From NCBI GenBank assembly GCA_030015575.1, contig JASDDO010000018.1, forward strand, positions 378,319,908-378,383,907: a stretch of 64,000 bases of DNA, given 5' to 3'. This document shows, piece by piece, positions 53,884 to 64,000 of this stretch. This DNA is from Agapanthus africanus (lineage: Eukaryota > Streptophyta > Magnoliopsida > Asparagales > Amaryllidaceae). The stretch's first letter is position 1; each line of letters opens with the position of its first letter. Under the pieces are notes generated by a model. The model was not told where the DNA came from. It worked only from the letters and a program-made list of their open reading frames with translations, and did not search any database. The translations under genes were made by a program, and so were the position numbers.

Positions 53884-54251
53884 TTGGATCCCGATACCCA
53901 CTGCGAGTAAGAGTTACTACTGGGAGATTTTTACACATTACAATTAGCCGATCAAGTAGGTGTCTAGAACGGTGTTAACGGGGTTACGCCCCTGGGAAAA
54001 CGAGATTTATTTTAATTAGGTCTGTGTGAAAGCACAGGGAACCTCCCTCAAAGTACCGACACTGGCTTGGCCGAAAGATTGGCGAACTTGTAGGGTGTAA
54101 TTAATCCCGGCTAGTCTTACCTTTTAGGGTTTAAAGGAAGATTTGATAAAAACAGTGGGAGCCATCCTGATTAGATAAAATAATAACCAATCTGATCTTG
54201 CAAGAGCGCACGCAGAGTGTTTTCTTCTCTCTCTCTCTCCTGGTAGCGACC
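53884..54251 (+). mobile_element. copia-3 leader remnant, right part
   Basis: Continues copia-3 after copia-2. GTTGGATCCCGAT and GTAGGTGTCTAGAACGGTG match copia-1 positions of about 9246-9350. No gene. Confidence 0.7.
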
Positions 54252-54650
54252 ATGTCACGCCTTAATCAAGATAATAATATGGATGCATTGACCGAACCTG
54301 CTTATTATACTGAGCTAAGGAACGTTGGTTCCGCTCTATCTTATAATTTTTATAAGTCCGAGCAGGAAATAGAAGAATATCCGGATTTCCACGCAACCCA
54401 ATCGAAGAAAGTGCATGCTGATGCATAATTTTCGGGTGTGTTCATTACCGAGAACTGTTTCTCAGTATTCTCTACGTCCTGGGTATGTGATACCGGATCA
54501 GGATCCCGCATATGTAATATGTTACATGGGCTATAGAAAGGTAGAAAAATGAGATTGGGTGATATGTCTCTAAGTGTAGAGAATGGTGCAATTGTTGCAG
54601 CCAAACCAGTTGTCAAATATCACCTTGTATTAATAAATTGATTCTGAACA
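54252..54650 (+). pseudogene. copia-3 gag/protease remnant
   Basis: The ATG at 54252 opens about 58 codons that stop at 54426-54428. Most of gag, including the zinc knuckle, is deleted. The protease signature follows (CDTGSGSRICN near 54490) without an intact frame. Confidence 0.75.
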
Positions 54651-54863
54651 GATGTTATTACATACCGAACCTGATATACTACATTACATCAGTTTCTTTA
54701 TTAAGTTAAAGAAGAATATAATTATGTATTAGAGGATAATGTTGTGAACATTTTCCTGAATCAAGAGTTGATTCGATCGGGCACGTTATGTAATGGCATA
54801 TACGTTCTAAATCAAACCACAGTTTAAAATATCTAGAACACACACAAGAGGAGTGGTTTAGAA

Positions 54864-55800
54864 ATGAATGAATCCTTCTTGTGGCATTGTAGACTAGGTA
54901 ATATCAATGTGACACGACCAGCTAAGTTACATAAGGATGAATATAAGAATCTGTTTGAATTTTCATCTTATGATACTTGTCAGTCTTGTCTCAAAGGTAA
55001 AATGACCAATTCTCCGTTTACTAGAAACAGAGAAAGAATTACTGAACTCTTGGGATGAATACATGATGATGTATATGGTCCTATGTCTACAAATGCCAAG
55101 GTTGGTTCTTCGTACTTCATTATATTCACTGATCTTCTCTCAGGATTCGGACATATGTTCTTGTTGAAACACAAGTCTGAAACTTTTGAGAAATTCAAGG
55201 AATATAAGCTTGAAGTTGAGAACCATACGAGTAGAAGTATTAAAGTCCTTCGATGTGATCGAGGAGGAGAATACTTGGGCATGGAGTTCCTTGATTATTT
55301 AAAAGGAGAATGTGATTCTCTCTCAGGTTACTCCTTCGTATACACCACAGCACAACGGTGTATCGGGACGGAGGTATCGCACCCTATGAGATATGGCGCG
55401 CTCTATGATGAGTATTACTGAGTTACCTGTTTCCTTTTGGAGTTATGCACTTGAGAAGCTGCATACCTATTGAATGGGGTTCCATCCAAATCAGGGCCTA
55501 CCACTAAATATGAGATATGGAATGGGAAGAGACCATGTCTTAAACGAGCTAAGATATGGGGTTGTCCGGCCTATGATGAAAAGCAAAATCCGGACAAGCT
55601 CGAGGCAAGGTCAGTTCTGTATAAGTTTGTTAGGATATCCCAAACATTTGCGAGGGAATATCTTCTACCAAACTGAGGAGCAAAAAGTGTTTTGTTTCTC
55701 AGCATGCCACCTTTTTAGAAAAGGAATTTCTTATGAAGAAATTTTTGGTCATGAGGTAGAACTGGAAGGAGTTTCAGCTAGACAAACTAACAAGCTGATG
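54864..55800 (+). pseudogene. copia-3 integrase remnant
   Basis: The zinc region FLWHCRLGNINVTR (54876) and CQSCLKGKM, then the core with CDRGGEYLG (about 55254), are recognisable. Stops and frameshifts break it near 55058, 55320-55420 and 55676. The catalytic Glu motif is degraded to THNGVSGRR-like sequence in shifted frames. Confidence 0.75.
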
Positions 55801-55802
55801 AT

Positions 55803-57226
55803 TTGGTGAAACCAAATGATTCAATAGTCTCCGACGAACCTCAGACTCTCCGCGAATCTGGTTGGGTTCCTCATCTACCTGAGAGATACTACGGTCTTCT
55901 CGGTGACAGTGGGAGCAAGGAATGCATCATGGTAGATGATGGCCCAACTAGGTTCATACAGGCCATCACGAGTAGCGATTCTGTGAAAAGGCTGGATGCT
56001 ATGCGATCAAAGATGGAATCCATGTACACCAACAAAGTATGACTTTGCATGTTGCACCTGAAGGGGTAAAACCCATTAGGAGCAAATGGATCTTGAGAAG
56101 ATTCTTGGTGTAAATGGAAAAGTTGAGACTTTCGAAATTATGTTTAAGTCCATCAGGATCAATGCACACATCGCGGAGTTGGAACATCTGTTTTGATATG
56201 GCAATCACAGAGTTTGACTTCATCAAAAAGGTAGATGAACCTTGTATATACAAGAAGGTTGTAAAGAGTAAGGTTGTCCTCTACGTATTGTACGTAGATG
56301 ACATACTCTTGATAGGAAATGGTTTCCTATGCTACACTCGTTCAAGCTCCTATTATCACAAGGATTCTCCAAGGAAGATCTGGATGATACCTACTACATC
56401 TTGTGGATTATGATCTTTGGTGATAGATCTAAGTGGATATTGGGAGTGTCCCAAATCCAGGTACATTAACACCATACTAAAGGGGTTTAGTATGGAGGAT
56501 TCTAAGCGTGGTAGTTCGCCCACTCACTCATGGATCACTCTCTCCAAAAAGATGTCTTCCAGGACTGATTTGGAGAGAGCTCGCGTGCAAGGGATACCCT
56601 ATACTTCGGCAGTAGGCTCTATTATATATGCGATGTTATGTACCAGACCAGATGTAGATAACTCACTAGGTGTAGTGATCAGGAATCAATCGGATCTTGG
56701 GAGAATCACTGGACAGCTATGGAGGACATTCTTAAGTACTTGAGAAGCACTAAATGAATGTTCTTGGTTCGAGCTTCCAGTGTGATAAGGTCGACTGAAA
56801 TTCATTCACAGGCTTTGTCTTTACCCTCAGTGGAGGGACGGTATGTTGGAAGAGTTCTAAGCTAGATACCGAGGCATACTAGACGATAAAGGCTGAATAC
56901 ATCGCTACCAACGATGCTACCAAAGTGGTTGTCTGGGCATTTCTTGTTCATGAGATGAACATGGTTCCTTCCATTGAGCGTCCAATAACTGTTATTGTGA
57001 CTTCAATGGAGTTGTGGGTTTGGCCTAGGAACATCGATCCCATCAGCGATCCAGACATATTCTGAGGCAAGTATCACCTGATCAGGGAGATGGTTGATCT
57101 CCAAGGGATCGAGGTTAGGAGAGATGACGCGAAGGATAACACGGCGGATCCACTCACAAAGGCCTTACCTTAGAGAGACTTCTATAGGACGTTGAGTATG
57201 AGATACTGCAACAAATGGCCTTAGTG
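55803..57226 (+). pseudogene. copia-3 RT and RNase H remnant
   Basis: Fragments at 55803-56042, 56114-56413 (YVDDILLIGN) and 56417-56743 (CTRPDV), then RNase H remains to 57226. A large part of RT between 56100 and 56170 is missing. Multiple stops. Confidence 0.8.
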
Positions 57227-57238
57227 CAAGTGGGAGAT

Positions 57239-59365
57239 TGCTAGTTATATGTATGCCCTAGAGTCCATTACTGTACATGTGATGTATATTGAAGTGGATG
57301 CTTGGACATTTATAGGGAGGAATTTCTTGCTCGACATGATAGTATGCTATCTGATTGCCCTTTATCTTAACATGTACACTTATAGTCTCTCTATTACATG
57401 TTGATAAAGCCCTTAGGATGAGTACTTGACTACCAGGATTATGATGCAGATCATACTGGTAGGGTAGAGGTAGTCGGTAAGTATATCCTTCAAGTGTTCC
57501 TAGTCGTGGGGGTATCGATACTCCAGAATAGACTAGCGTATACAGTTCTCGACCCATATGATGGGCGATGGATGATCACATATCCATTGGTGTTTGACAT
57601 CAGAGAAGGTATACGGGTGCTCAGTGGAGACTGGGTATACTGGACGAACTCGCCGAGAACTCCTAGATGGTATTATACCTATCGTCAGATAGCAGTTCTC
57701 TGGTGACACTGGTACAGGTTAGTCTGTCGACCCGAGTTCGCCATAGAGTCTTGTGTGATTCCCACTGTACTTTGATTTCCACCATACTACGGTCAAGAGA
57801 TCGTGCAAAAAGGTGGTTTTTGGGTACAGTCCCGAGTCACATAGAGGCAATGAGCGATAGGAAGGGATTCGTCTCTCCCGGTATTGGGAGTTGATGTTGC
57901 GCTATGCTCGATTGGCCATAACAAGAAATCCCTGGCCAGGGTTGCTGTGATCTACTGGTAAGTGTTATTAGTAGTTTCTCGAACCGTTATGGACCTTGCA
58001 TCGGCATGACTTATCAGTCTATTGGGGTCTGACGTTATACCACCCCCAGGCTGTGATATGTGACATATCTGATGAAGAGACAGGACTGTACGGTAGTGTT
58101 ACTGATTGGATTCGTAGGAGTATGAGCAGGCTTGCTTGTTGATCTTCTGATCGCTCAATACCCGGGTTACGTTTGGCAGACCGCTTGCGGCTTGTGGGTG
58201 TTTGATATAATCATCACCTACTGCCGGCGTATTGACGAGTCTTTAGAGTCCTACACAGAGGTTTCCTGGTTCATGCGAAACGAAGTAGGAGCACATATGT
58301 GATATGTGCGGGACCGAGATTAATACGTGTATGTGATACTGTATTCTATTCTCACGATATGTGACATAGGTCGGTTATATGTGATATAGCCGGGTTATCG
58401 GATCAAATGTTGATTCGATAAGTTGTTACATTTGATATTAGTCAGTTATATGTGATATAGCCGGATTATTAAATCAAGTGTTGATTTAATAATTTAATGT
58501 ATAATTATATATTTGATATATTACATTACATTAACTAATATTAGCTCACTTAAGTATTTCTTTTTCTCACTTAATGATACACTTAACATATATGTGATAT
58601 ATGTTAATTGTATTGTTTTCTTTTGCATAATATATATATGTGATATATATTCATGTGTCATGCTAGGTTATACATGCAACAAGGATGTAAGAGACTCACA
58701 CCATGCTAGATGTTATGAAGGGTTTTATTTATTTAAGTTAATCAAAATTAATGGAAATTGGTTTAATGGTTAAAGCTTGAAGAAGCTAGTAGAACCATTG
58801 ACTAAGTCCACTTGTTTTGTCTAGCTTAAGATATTTATTAACACAACCTTAACACTTAGCCATGGTTTAGTCTCTACAAGGGTTAATGTATGTCATATAC
58901 TCACCATGGTTGCATTTCTAACCTTATGTGATTTATTCTCTTCATCACTTGATCATCTTCTTCTTCATCTCATTCTAGCTCTCTTGATCTTGAGAAAGTG
59001 ATGAAATATTATGAGAAAAACAAATCTAAAGTGAGCTCATTTCTTACTTCATCGTCCTCTACTATTAGCCATTTAGTTTAGGATGTTTGCTTCACTAATC
59101 TACTGTTAGTGAAGAGGTAGCATGAGCTTGAGTCTCCTCGACGTAGATCATCTTCGGCCTCGAAGATTTCGAGCAAGCTTGTTCATTTGTTCATGTGAAC
59201 CCTTACTAGAGTTCGGGTGTTCACTACTTGGAGCGAAGGGACTACTACACGGAGCTTTAGAAGTGAAGGACCGGTCTACAAAGGTTGTATTCCTCATTCA
59301 CTTAGATGTAAAGTTGTTTACATGATGTTTTATTTAAATCTCTAGTTAAGATTCTAGGATTAGGG
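57239..59365 (+). repeat. copia-3 3' LTR (diverged, end truncated)
   Basis: Follows the PPT AAGTGGGAGAT and begins TGCTAGTTATATG. It has CCCTGGCCAGGG (57930-57941) and the hairpin (57789-57804). The usual CCGCCTCCCC...CTTACA end is absent, so about 100 bp are lost. From 58300 many GTGATAT repeats and AT-rich runs appear. Confidence 0.75.
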
Positions 59366-59437
59366 TTCTTTAGAACGGAAAAAATTTGAAAATGACATGG
59401 ACGATGCCTCCCGAAACCTTGTTGCCGCGCTACAGAA
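59366..59437. other. Rearranged junction
   Basis: 72 bp of unclear origin between the truncated copia-3 LTR and the middle of the copia-4 RNase H region. It begins AACGGAAAAAA, like the start of a copia leader, so it may be leader sequence left by an internal deletion. Confidence 0.4.
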
Positions 59438-60033
59438 CCCTACAAGTCTGACCCAGGTGAGAAACATTGGATAGCAGTAAAGAACATTCTTAAGTACCTG
59501 AGAAGGGCTAAAGAGATGTTCCTGGTGTATGGTAATGGGGACTTCCAGATCGAGGGTTTTACCGACTCTAGCTTCCAAAGTGACAAGGAAGACTCTAAAT
59601 CTGTCTCGGCTTATGTGTTCACCCTCAACGGAGGGGCAGTCTGTTGGAAGAGCTACAAACAGGATACCTAGCAGACTCGACGATGGAGGCTGAGTATATC
59701 GCTGCGAGCGATGCCGCAAAAGAGACAGTTTGGATCAGGAAGTTCATTTCTGAACTTCAGGTGGTTACATCCATTGCTAATCCAATACCTTTATATTGCG
59801 ATAACAATGGAGCCATGGCTTTGGCAAAGGAACCACGGTCCCATCAGAAATCCAGACATATCTTGAGGCGGTATCACCTAAACAGGGAGATCGTGAATTG
59901 CCAGGAGATCGAGGTACGGAGAGTGGACACAAAAGACAACACGGCAGATCCATTCACGAAGGCCATCCCTCAAATCCAGTTCGAGAGACTGTTCGAGATG
60001 TTGGGCATGTGGTACGCCAGCTACTGGGTCTAG
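59438..60033 (+). pseudogene. copia-4 RT/RNase H C-terminal fragment
   Basis: Starts mid-domain at 'TCTGACCCAGGTGAG' and matches copia-1 from about 12985. A frame break near 59660 separates the first half from 59644-60033 ([28 protein letters not shown]). Everything upstream is missing. Confidence 0.85.
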
Positions 60034-60088
60034 TGCAGACAGTGGGTACTCATTGCGCCAATTACAGGCCTCAGTGCAAGTGGGAGAT

Positions 60089-62105
60089 TGTTGGATATGT
60101 TTGCCCTAGAGGCCTTCATTGTATAGGATGCTAGGGATATATATGTACAGGACAATCTTGCTTCATATGATAGTATGCGATTTGGTTTGACTTTATCTTA
60201 ACATGTGATGTGTTTTACTTTGTATTTCATATACATGTTGATAAAGCCCGTAGGATCTTTGCCTGACTACCTGCGTTGTGATGGCGATCATACTTGTGGG
60301 AGCTGGGTAGTCAAAAGGCACATCTTTAAAAGTGTCCCTAGTTGTTGGAGTATCGAGACTGGGCATCGTTACTCCAGAGTAGACTAGTGTATATATATAT
60401 AGACTCTGACGAGGGGCGATGGATTGGTCCAGAAACTATTGGTGAGGTGCATCTAAGATTGTATACAGGTGCTCACTGGGTGTGAGTATACCGGACAGGA
60501 CTCGCCGAGAACAGACTAATTGGTATTAACCTAGCGTCAGATAGCAGTTCTCTGGTGACATGAATGCAGATAGTCTGTCGACCTAAGGTCGTCATTTGTC
60601 TCGTGTGAGTTCCCACTGTGCTTTGATTACTACCCTACCACGGCTCAAAGGAGTCGTGCAAACAGATTTTAGTTGGGTACAGTCCCGAGCCAAATGGAGG
60701 CGGTGAGCGACTGTTTGGGATTCGTCTTACCCGGTATAGGGAGTCGATATCGCGCTGTGATCGGTTGGTCATTACTATAAGTCCCTGGCCAGGGCTGATT
60801 GAGAATTACTAGTGGTCGGACCAGTAGATTCTCGGATGGTTTTGAGCCACACCGACACGACTTATCTGGTTATTAGGGGTCTGACGTTCTCCACCCCCTA
60901 GACCTTGCATGCGATACTTTCAGACGAAGAGACCGGACTGCACGGAGATTGTCACGGACAGGCTCGGTTGGGGTTTTGGATGAGTTCGCTCGTCGGCCTC
61001 CTTTTCGACATGTACCTGGGTTGCCGTTACGTACAGCTAGTATCACTGACGGACTTGTGGTTAAACCCACTGCCAGTGTACTGTCAAGTCTTTAGAGTCC
61101 CACACAGAGGGTTTTCCTTAGATCAGGCGATACGAAGTAGAGGCCGTATGGTCTTACGGCAGGGTTTCGATCACATGTGTATACTGGCTATACGTATGAT
61201 GTTCGGACGGACAATACTAGTGGGCTTTGGTATAAGCCGGATCCTAGTATTATATTATTAGATTTTTATCATCTCAGTGTATCCGTATTTTTCGAAATAC
61301 GGATACGGGTATGTATATACGATGAGGGCATTCTTGTAATTTTACAAGAATGAGCTTCTAGAAGGAGACACCTCATTATTGATTTATCCTTTTTTGTAAA
61401 AGGATTAATGAGGTAGAATTAGGAGATATTTGAGGAATGGGTTGCAAGCATGGCTTAATATATTGTTTATTCATTTGTGTTTCCTATTCAAGCATGGCTC
61501 CATTTTTAGTGAGTATTTTATTCCATGCTTGAATTATTGAAAAAAGACTTAGCCATTCACACACCCAAATCTCAAGTTCATTCTCACATCATCATTCTCT
61601 CTCCTAGGTTTCCTCTCCTCCTCCCTCAAGCCCATCCCATCACATGAGTTGTGAATCAATGAGCATTTAGACAAATTAATTCAATACATCTTCTCTACTT
61701 CTACTTAGTAGTCTTTCTTAGCAAGTTGGATCACTAAGTTATCTCATTTGAGGTTGGAGCTTGACCATAAGCCCTCGGGTGGATCTTTCTTCGACACCAA
61801 GGAGACCGGCAACCGAGTTCATTTGAAGTTTCGGAGGAGCCAAAGAAAGGAGATCAAGAAGAAGCTTGAACCAAGGAGCAAAGAACCATAAGAAGACCCG
61901 AAGGACTTGACACGAAGGTATAACCATTCAACCGAGTAGTTAGAGCCTTCTTGATTTTTAATTTAGCTAGTTAAGGTTTAATCAAGATCCTAAGTTGATA
62001 AAGTCTATGTTGCAAAGCAAACTTGATGTTTGAACAAAAGAAAAAATCGTTTTTCATGTATTCCGCCTCCCCGCGAACTCACGGGGTGTGCGACATAGAC
62101 TTATA
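60089..62105 (+). repeat. copia-4 3' LTR
   Basis: About 2017 bp from TGTTGGATATG after a PPT to ACATAGACTTATA. It has CCCTGGCCAGGG (60783-60794), the hairpin (60639-60658), a TTCTAGAA core (61356-61363) and the CCCC...GGGG terminal stem near 62069-62086. Confidence 0.88.
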
Positions 62106-63190
62106 AAAGGATCGCCGACTTATATATCGACTCGAGAAATATTGTTTTTTTAAATTACTTAAGTAGATATTATGATATATTTAAAGCCATACATATTTTC
62201 AAAATTAGCGAATCATCATGCACTTTTAAATGATAACTTCAAGAGACGCTGCGGCTTTTCAAATGGTATCTTTTTTTCAAAAATATCGTAGCCCCTTATT
62301 TTCAAAAACGATGATTTGTACTATTTTAAACTATAACTGTATGGCTCATACGTAGTTACGTATTGTTAAACTGTTCACGTTACAATTTCTTATTTCGGTA
62401 AACGCTCGCATTTATTTCATTTACGACATATATACTACGTTTCATCCTTATCTTTATATAACTTCATTTGTTAGGACACATGCACCATTACTGATGATGC
62501 ACATGTTGCACATATACATACTTGCTGGCTCACAAACACATCATCGGTAATTGCCATACCACGTACACATTAAAAATCATTATGTCACCGTATCACCTTA
62601 TAACTTGTTAGTATTTTAGTTACTGATTAGTAAATAGTACCCGATATTATTGTAGATATTGCACTTTCTTTACCTTACTACACGACACGCTCATATGAAT
62701 ATACTTACTGTACATTGCAGTGTTGTTCTGTTCCTGTACATATTATTTCCTTACTGCCATATTTTCATGAGATTTCTGGATTTGAGAAACCGCGGATATT
62801 ATTTAAAAACTTCTGATTGTTTTAAAAATGCGGTTTCTCTTGATATGATATTTCGACGTCCACCATGAGATTTCTCGGTGCTAAATTATGATGATTACCC
62901 GATTTGAGGAGTGAGGAGTCACCATCTGCGGGTTCAGGATGGACCCGGTACGGTACCCCGGGGCAAGAAGATCCTATAGAAAGGTGTTGAGCCTGACAGG
63001 GGAACACTACCTACCGGTGACAGTGTTGGACTCGACGGATATCCAAAGGATACCGACTAGAGTGATATGATACAGATGGATATGAGAACCGATCTGATGA
63101 GACAGTGCCATAGCGGGCCGATCTGATGAGACGGGGCCTGAGATATGAGGATTTACGTGTCGATACTGGACACGGGTTTTGATCAGTCGA
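62106..63190 (+). repeat. Truncated third family-B LTR
   Basis: Homologous to about 1365-2023 and 36828-37190 of the first copy. It begins in the middle of the LTR at the copia-4 end and breaks off near 63190. It shares the hairpin (62487-62551) and the GGGCCGATCTGATGAGAC repeats. Confidence 0.7.
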
Positions 63191-63194
63191 AAAT

Positions 63195-63362
63195 ATTGCA
63201 TTTTTAACACATCAATTTCCCTACCATTTGCACTCGTCTAAAGGTGTTCGGTATGAATATATCACATATTAGTAAAACATCTGTAAAATACCAAAGAACA
63301 TGTGTTATATATTATAACCGACATTTTGAGGGAAATTGAGTGTTTATCATTGCATGCATAAT
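63195..63362. repeat. Foldback (MITE-like) of about 165 bp
   Basis: AACACATCAATTTCCCT (63210-63226) and AGGGAAATTGAGTGTT (63329-63344) are inverted copies. Further in, TGTTCGGTATGAATATAT and the complement of ATATATTATAACCGACA also pair. Arms are about 60-70 bp with mismatches. It lies at the truncation point of the family-B LTR. Confidence 0.5.
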
Positions 63363-63571
63363 CTTTGTATAGCGCAACACTTGTCTCGAGAATCTGTGCA
63401 GGAAATTCCAGGAAAAGAGTCGGAATTGCTAAAAGTGCTGATAAAAATACGCCAAGTCCAAGACTTGTGATCTAGCAGTGAACAAGAAAGATTTATGAGA
63501 TTCTACACATCAGAAAAGTGCCACAAGGACAGCACAAAATCATCACAGAAGTTCCATGCTCCAATGCCTTC

Positions 63572-63626
63572 AATGGGCCGCGGATCTGCGGCCTAAAGGG
63601 CCTTTACGCCGCGGATCCGCGGCGTA
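63572..63626. other. GC-rich palindromes
   Basis: GCCGCGGATCTGCGGC and GCCGCGGATCCGCGGC flank AAAGGGCCTTT, all palindromic. They resemble the GC-rich blocks in the copia leaders. Confidence 0.6.
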
Positions 63627-63669
63627 ATTGACACGTCGGCGCTTCACAATTCTCTACGTGGCTTCTTGT

Positions 63670-63870
63670 AACAACCCTTGCTTCTAGAAGACTCTCAAAG
63701 ACCACGTGGCTTCTTCCAGAAGGCTCTGCATAACAAACTCACTCTAGAATATACCTTGCAACAACCTTCTTCTAGAAGGCTCTCTCCAACAATCTTCTTC
63801 TAGAAGCCTCCTTATAACAACCTGATTCTAGAATATTCCCTCCAACAAACTTCTTCTAGAAGATTCTTTC
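63670..63870. promoter_or_regulatory. Cluster of heat shock elements
   Basis: Seven TTCTAGAA-type sites at about 63682, 63714, 63753, 63770, 63798, 63825 and 63852, embedded in AACAACCTTCTTCTAGAAG-like repeats. At least two are full three-unit sites (TTCTAGAATATTC and TTCTAGAAGATTC). The cluster lies upstream of a TATA box, so it is probably a heat-inducible promoter, likely in an LTR cut by the window end. Confidence 0.65.
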
Positions 63871-63883
63871 TAACAACCTAGTT

Positions 63884-63973
63884 TTGGAGAGAAAATTCAA
63901 ATGAGGTGGTTCATTTTGGAGGGAAAATTCAAATGAGGTGGTTCATTTTGGAGGGAAAATTCAAATGAGGTGG
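63884..63973 (+). repeat. 33-bp tandem repeat, three copies
   Basis: TTTTGGAGRGAAAATTCAAA units with GAGGTGGTTCAT recur every 33 bp at about 63884, 63917 and 63950. Confidence 0.85.
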
Positions 63974-63974
63974 T

Positions 63975-63982
63975 TATAAAAT
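63975..63982 (+). promoter_or_regulatory. Candidate TATA box after HSE cluster
   Basis: TATAAAAT directly follows the 33-bp repeats and lies about 110 bp from the last heat shock element. Confidence 0.5.
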
Positions 63983-64000
63983 GAGATCTAGATCTAGGGT

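Overview
The window is plant nuclear DNA made of nested LTR retrotransposons. I find no host protein-coding gene, no tRNA or rRNA gene and no CRISPR array. A plant origin is supported by Ty1-copia elements primed by initiator-Met tRNA, a giant Ty3-gypsy element of the Tat/Ogre type with two RNase H domains, a plant mobile domain (PMD) protein, and plant-type TATA boxes. The species cannot be named from the sequence.

Layout. (1) A long gypsy LTR (here called family B, probably Tekay/Del chromovirus) runs from before base 1 to 38149 on the + strand. It is split by (2) a giant Tat/Ogre-like element, 2024-36822, with 3.43-kb LTRs (2024-5451 and 33396-36822) and target duplication TTCAC. Its gag is in turn split by (3) a nearly intact Ty1-copia element (copia-1, 5716-15479, 1895-bp LTRs, duplication CACAA). 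(4) Everything to the left sits in the leader of a badly decayed copia element (copia-3: 38150-39888, 53879-57238, 3' LTR from 57239). (5) A second nearly full copia element (copia-2, minus strand, 39889-53878, duplication GATAG) is inserted in copia-3. It carries (6) a 4060-bp solo family-B LTR (41965-46024, duplication GTACT) in the last codons of its pol. (7) The right end holds a truncated copia (copia-4, RNase H plus 3' LTR, about 59438-62105), a truncated third family-B LTR (62106 to about 63190), and a promoter-like region with a cluster of heat shock elements (63670-63982). By eye the LTR pairs differ by about 1.5% (giant element) and about 1% (copia-1), which agrees with the nesting order.

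The giant element encodes gag-protease (5604-5715 plus 15485-19875) and RT, RNase H, archaeal-type RNase H and integrase (to 24620). A probable 170-bp intron brings the two frames together. Between integrase and the 3' LTR lie 3.7 kb of tandem repeats and then an antisense accessory gene (32471 down to 28334). That gene reads as five exons with every intron in phase 1, and encodes a PMD, a basic nuclear-targeting stretch and a C-terminal coiled coil. Two in-frame TAG codons interrupt it. It has its own minus-strand TATA box next to the 3' LTR.

The least expected signals are not protein genes. The giant LTR is built from arrays of short hairpin motifs: paired CACGTG hairpins upstream of TATA, then palindromes centred on TT(T/C)AA downstream. 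The antisense promoter repeats the same design in mirror orientation. The leaders of three copia elements share three consecutive stem-loops whose stems differ in sequence but keep their pairing, which suggests a selected structured RNA.
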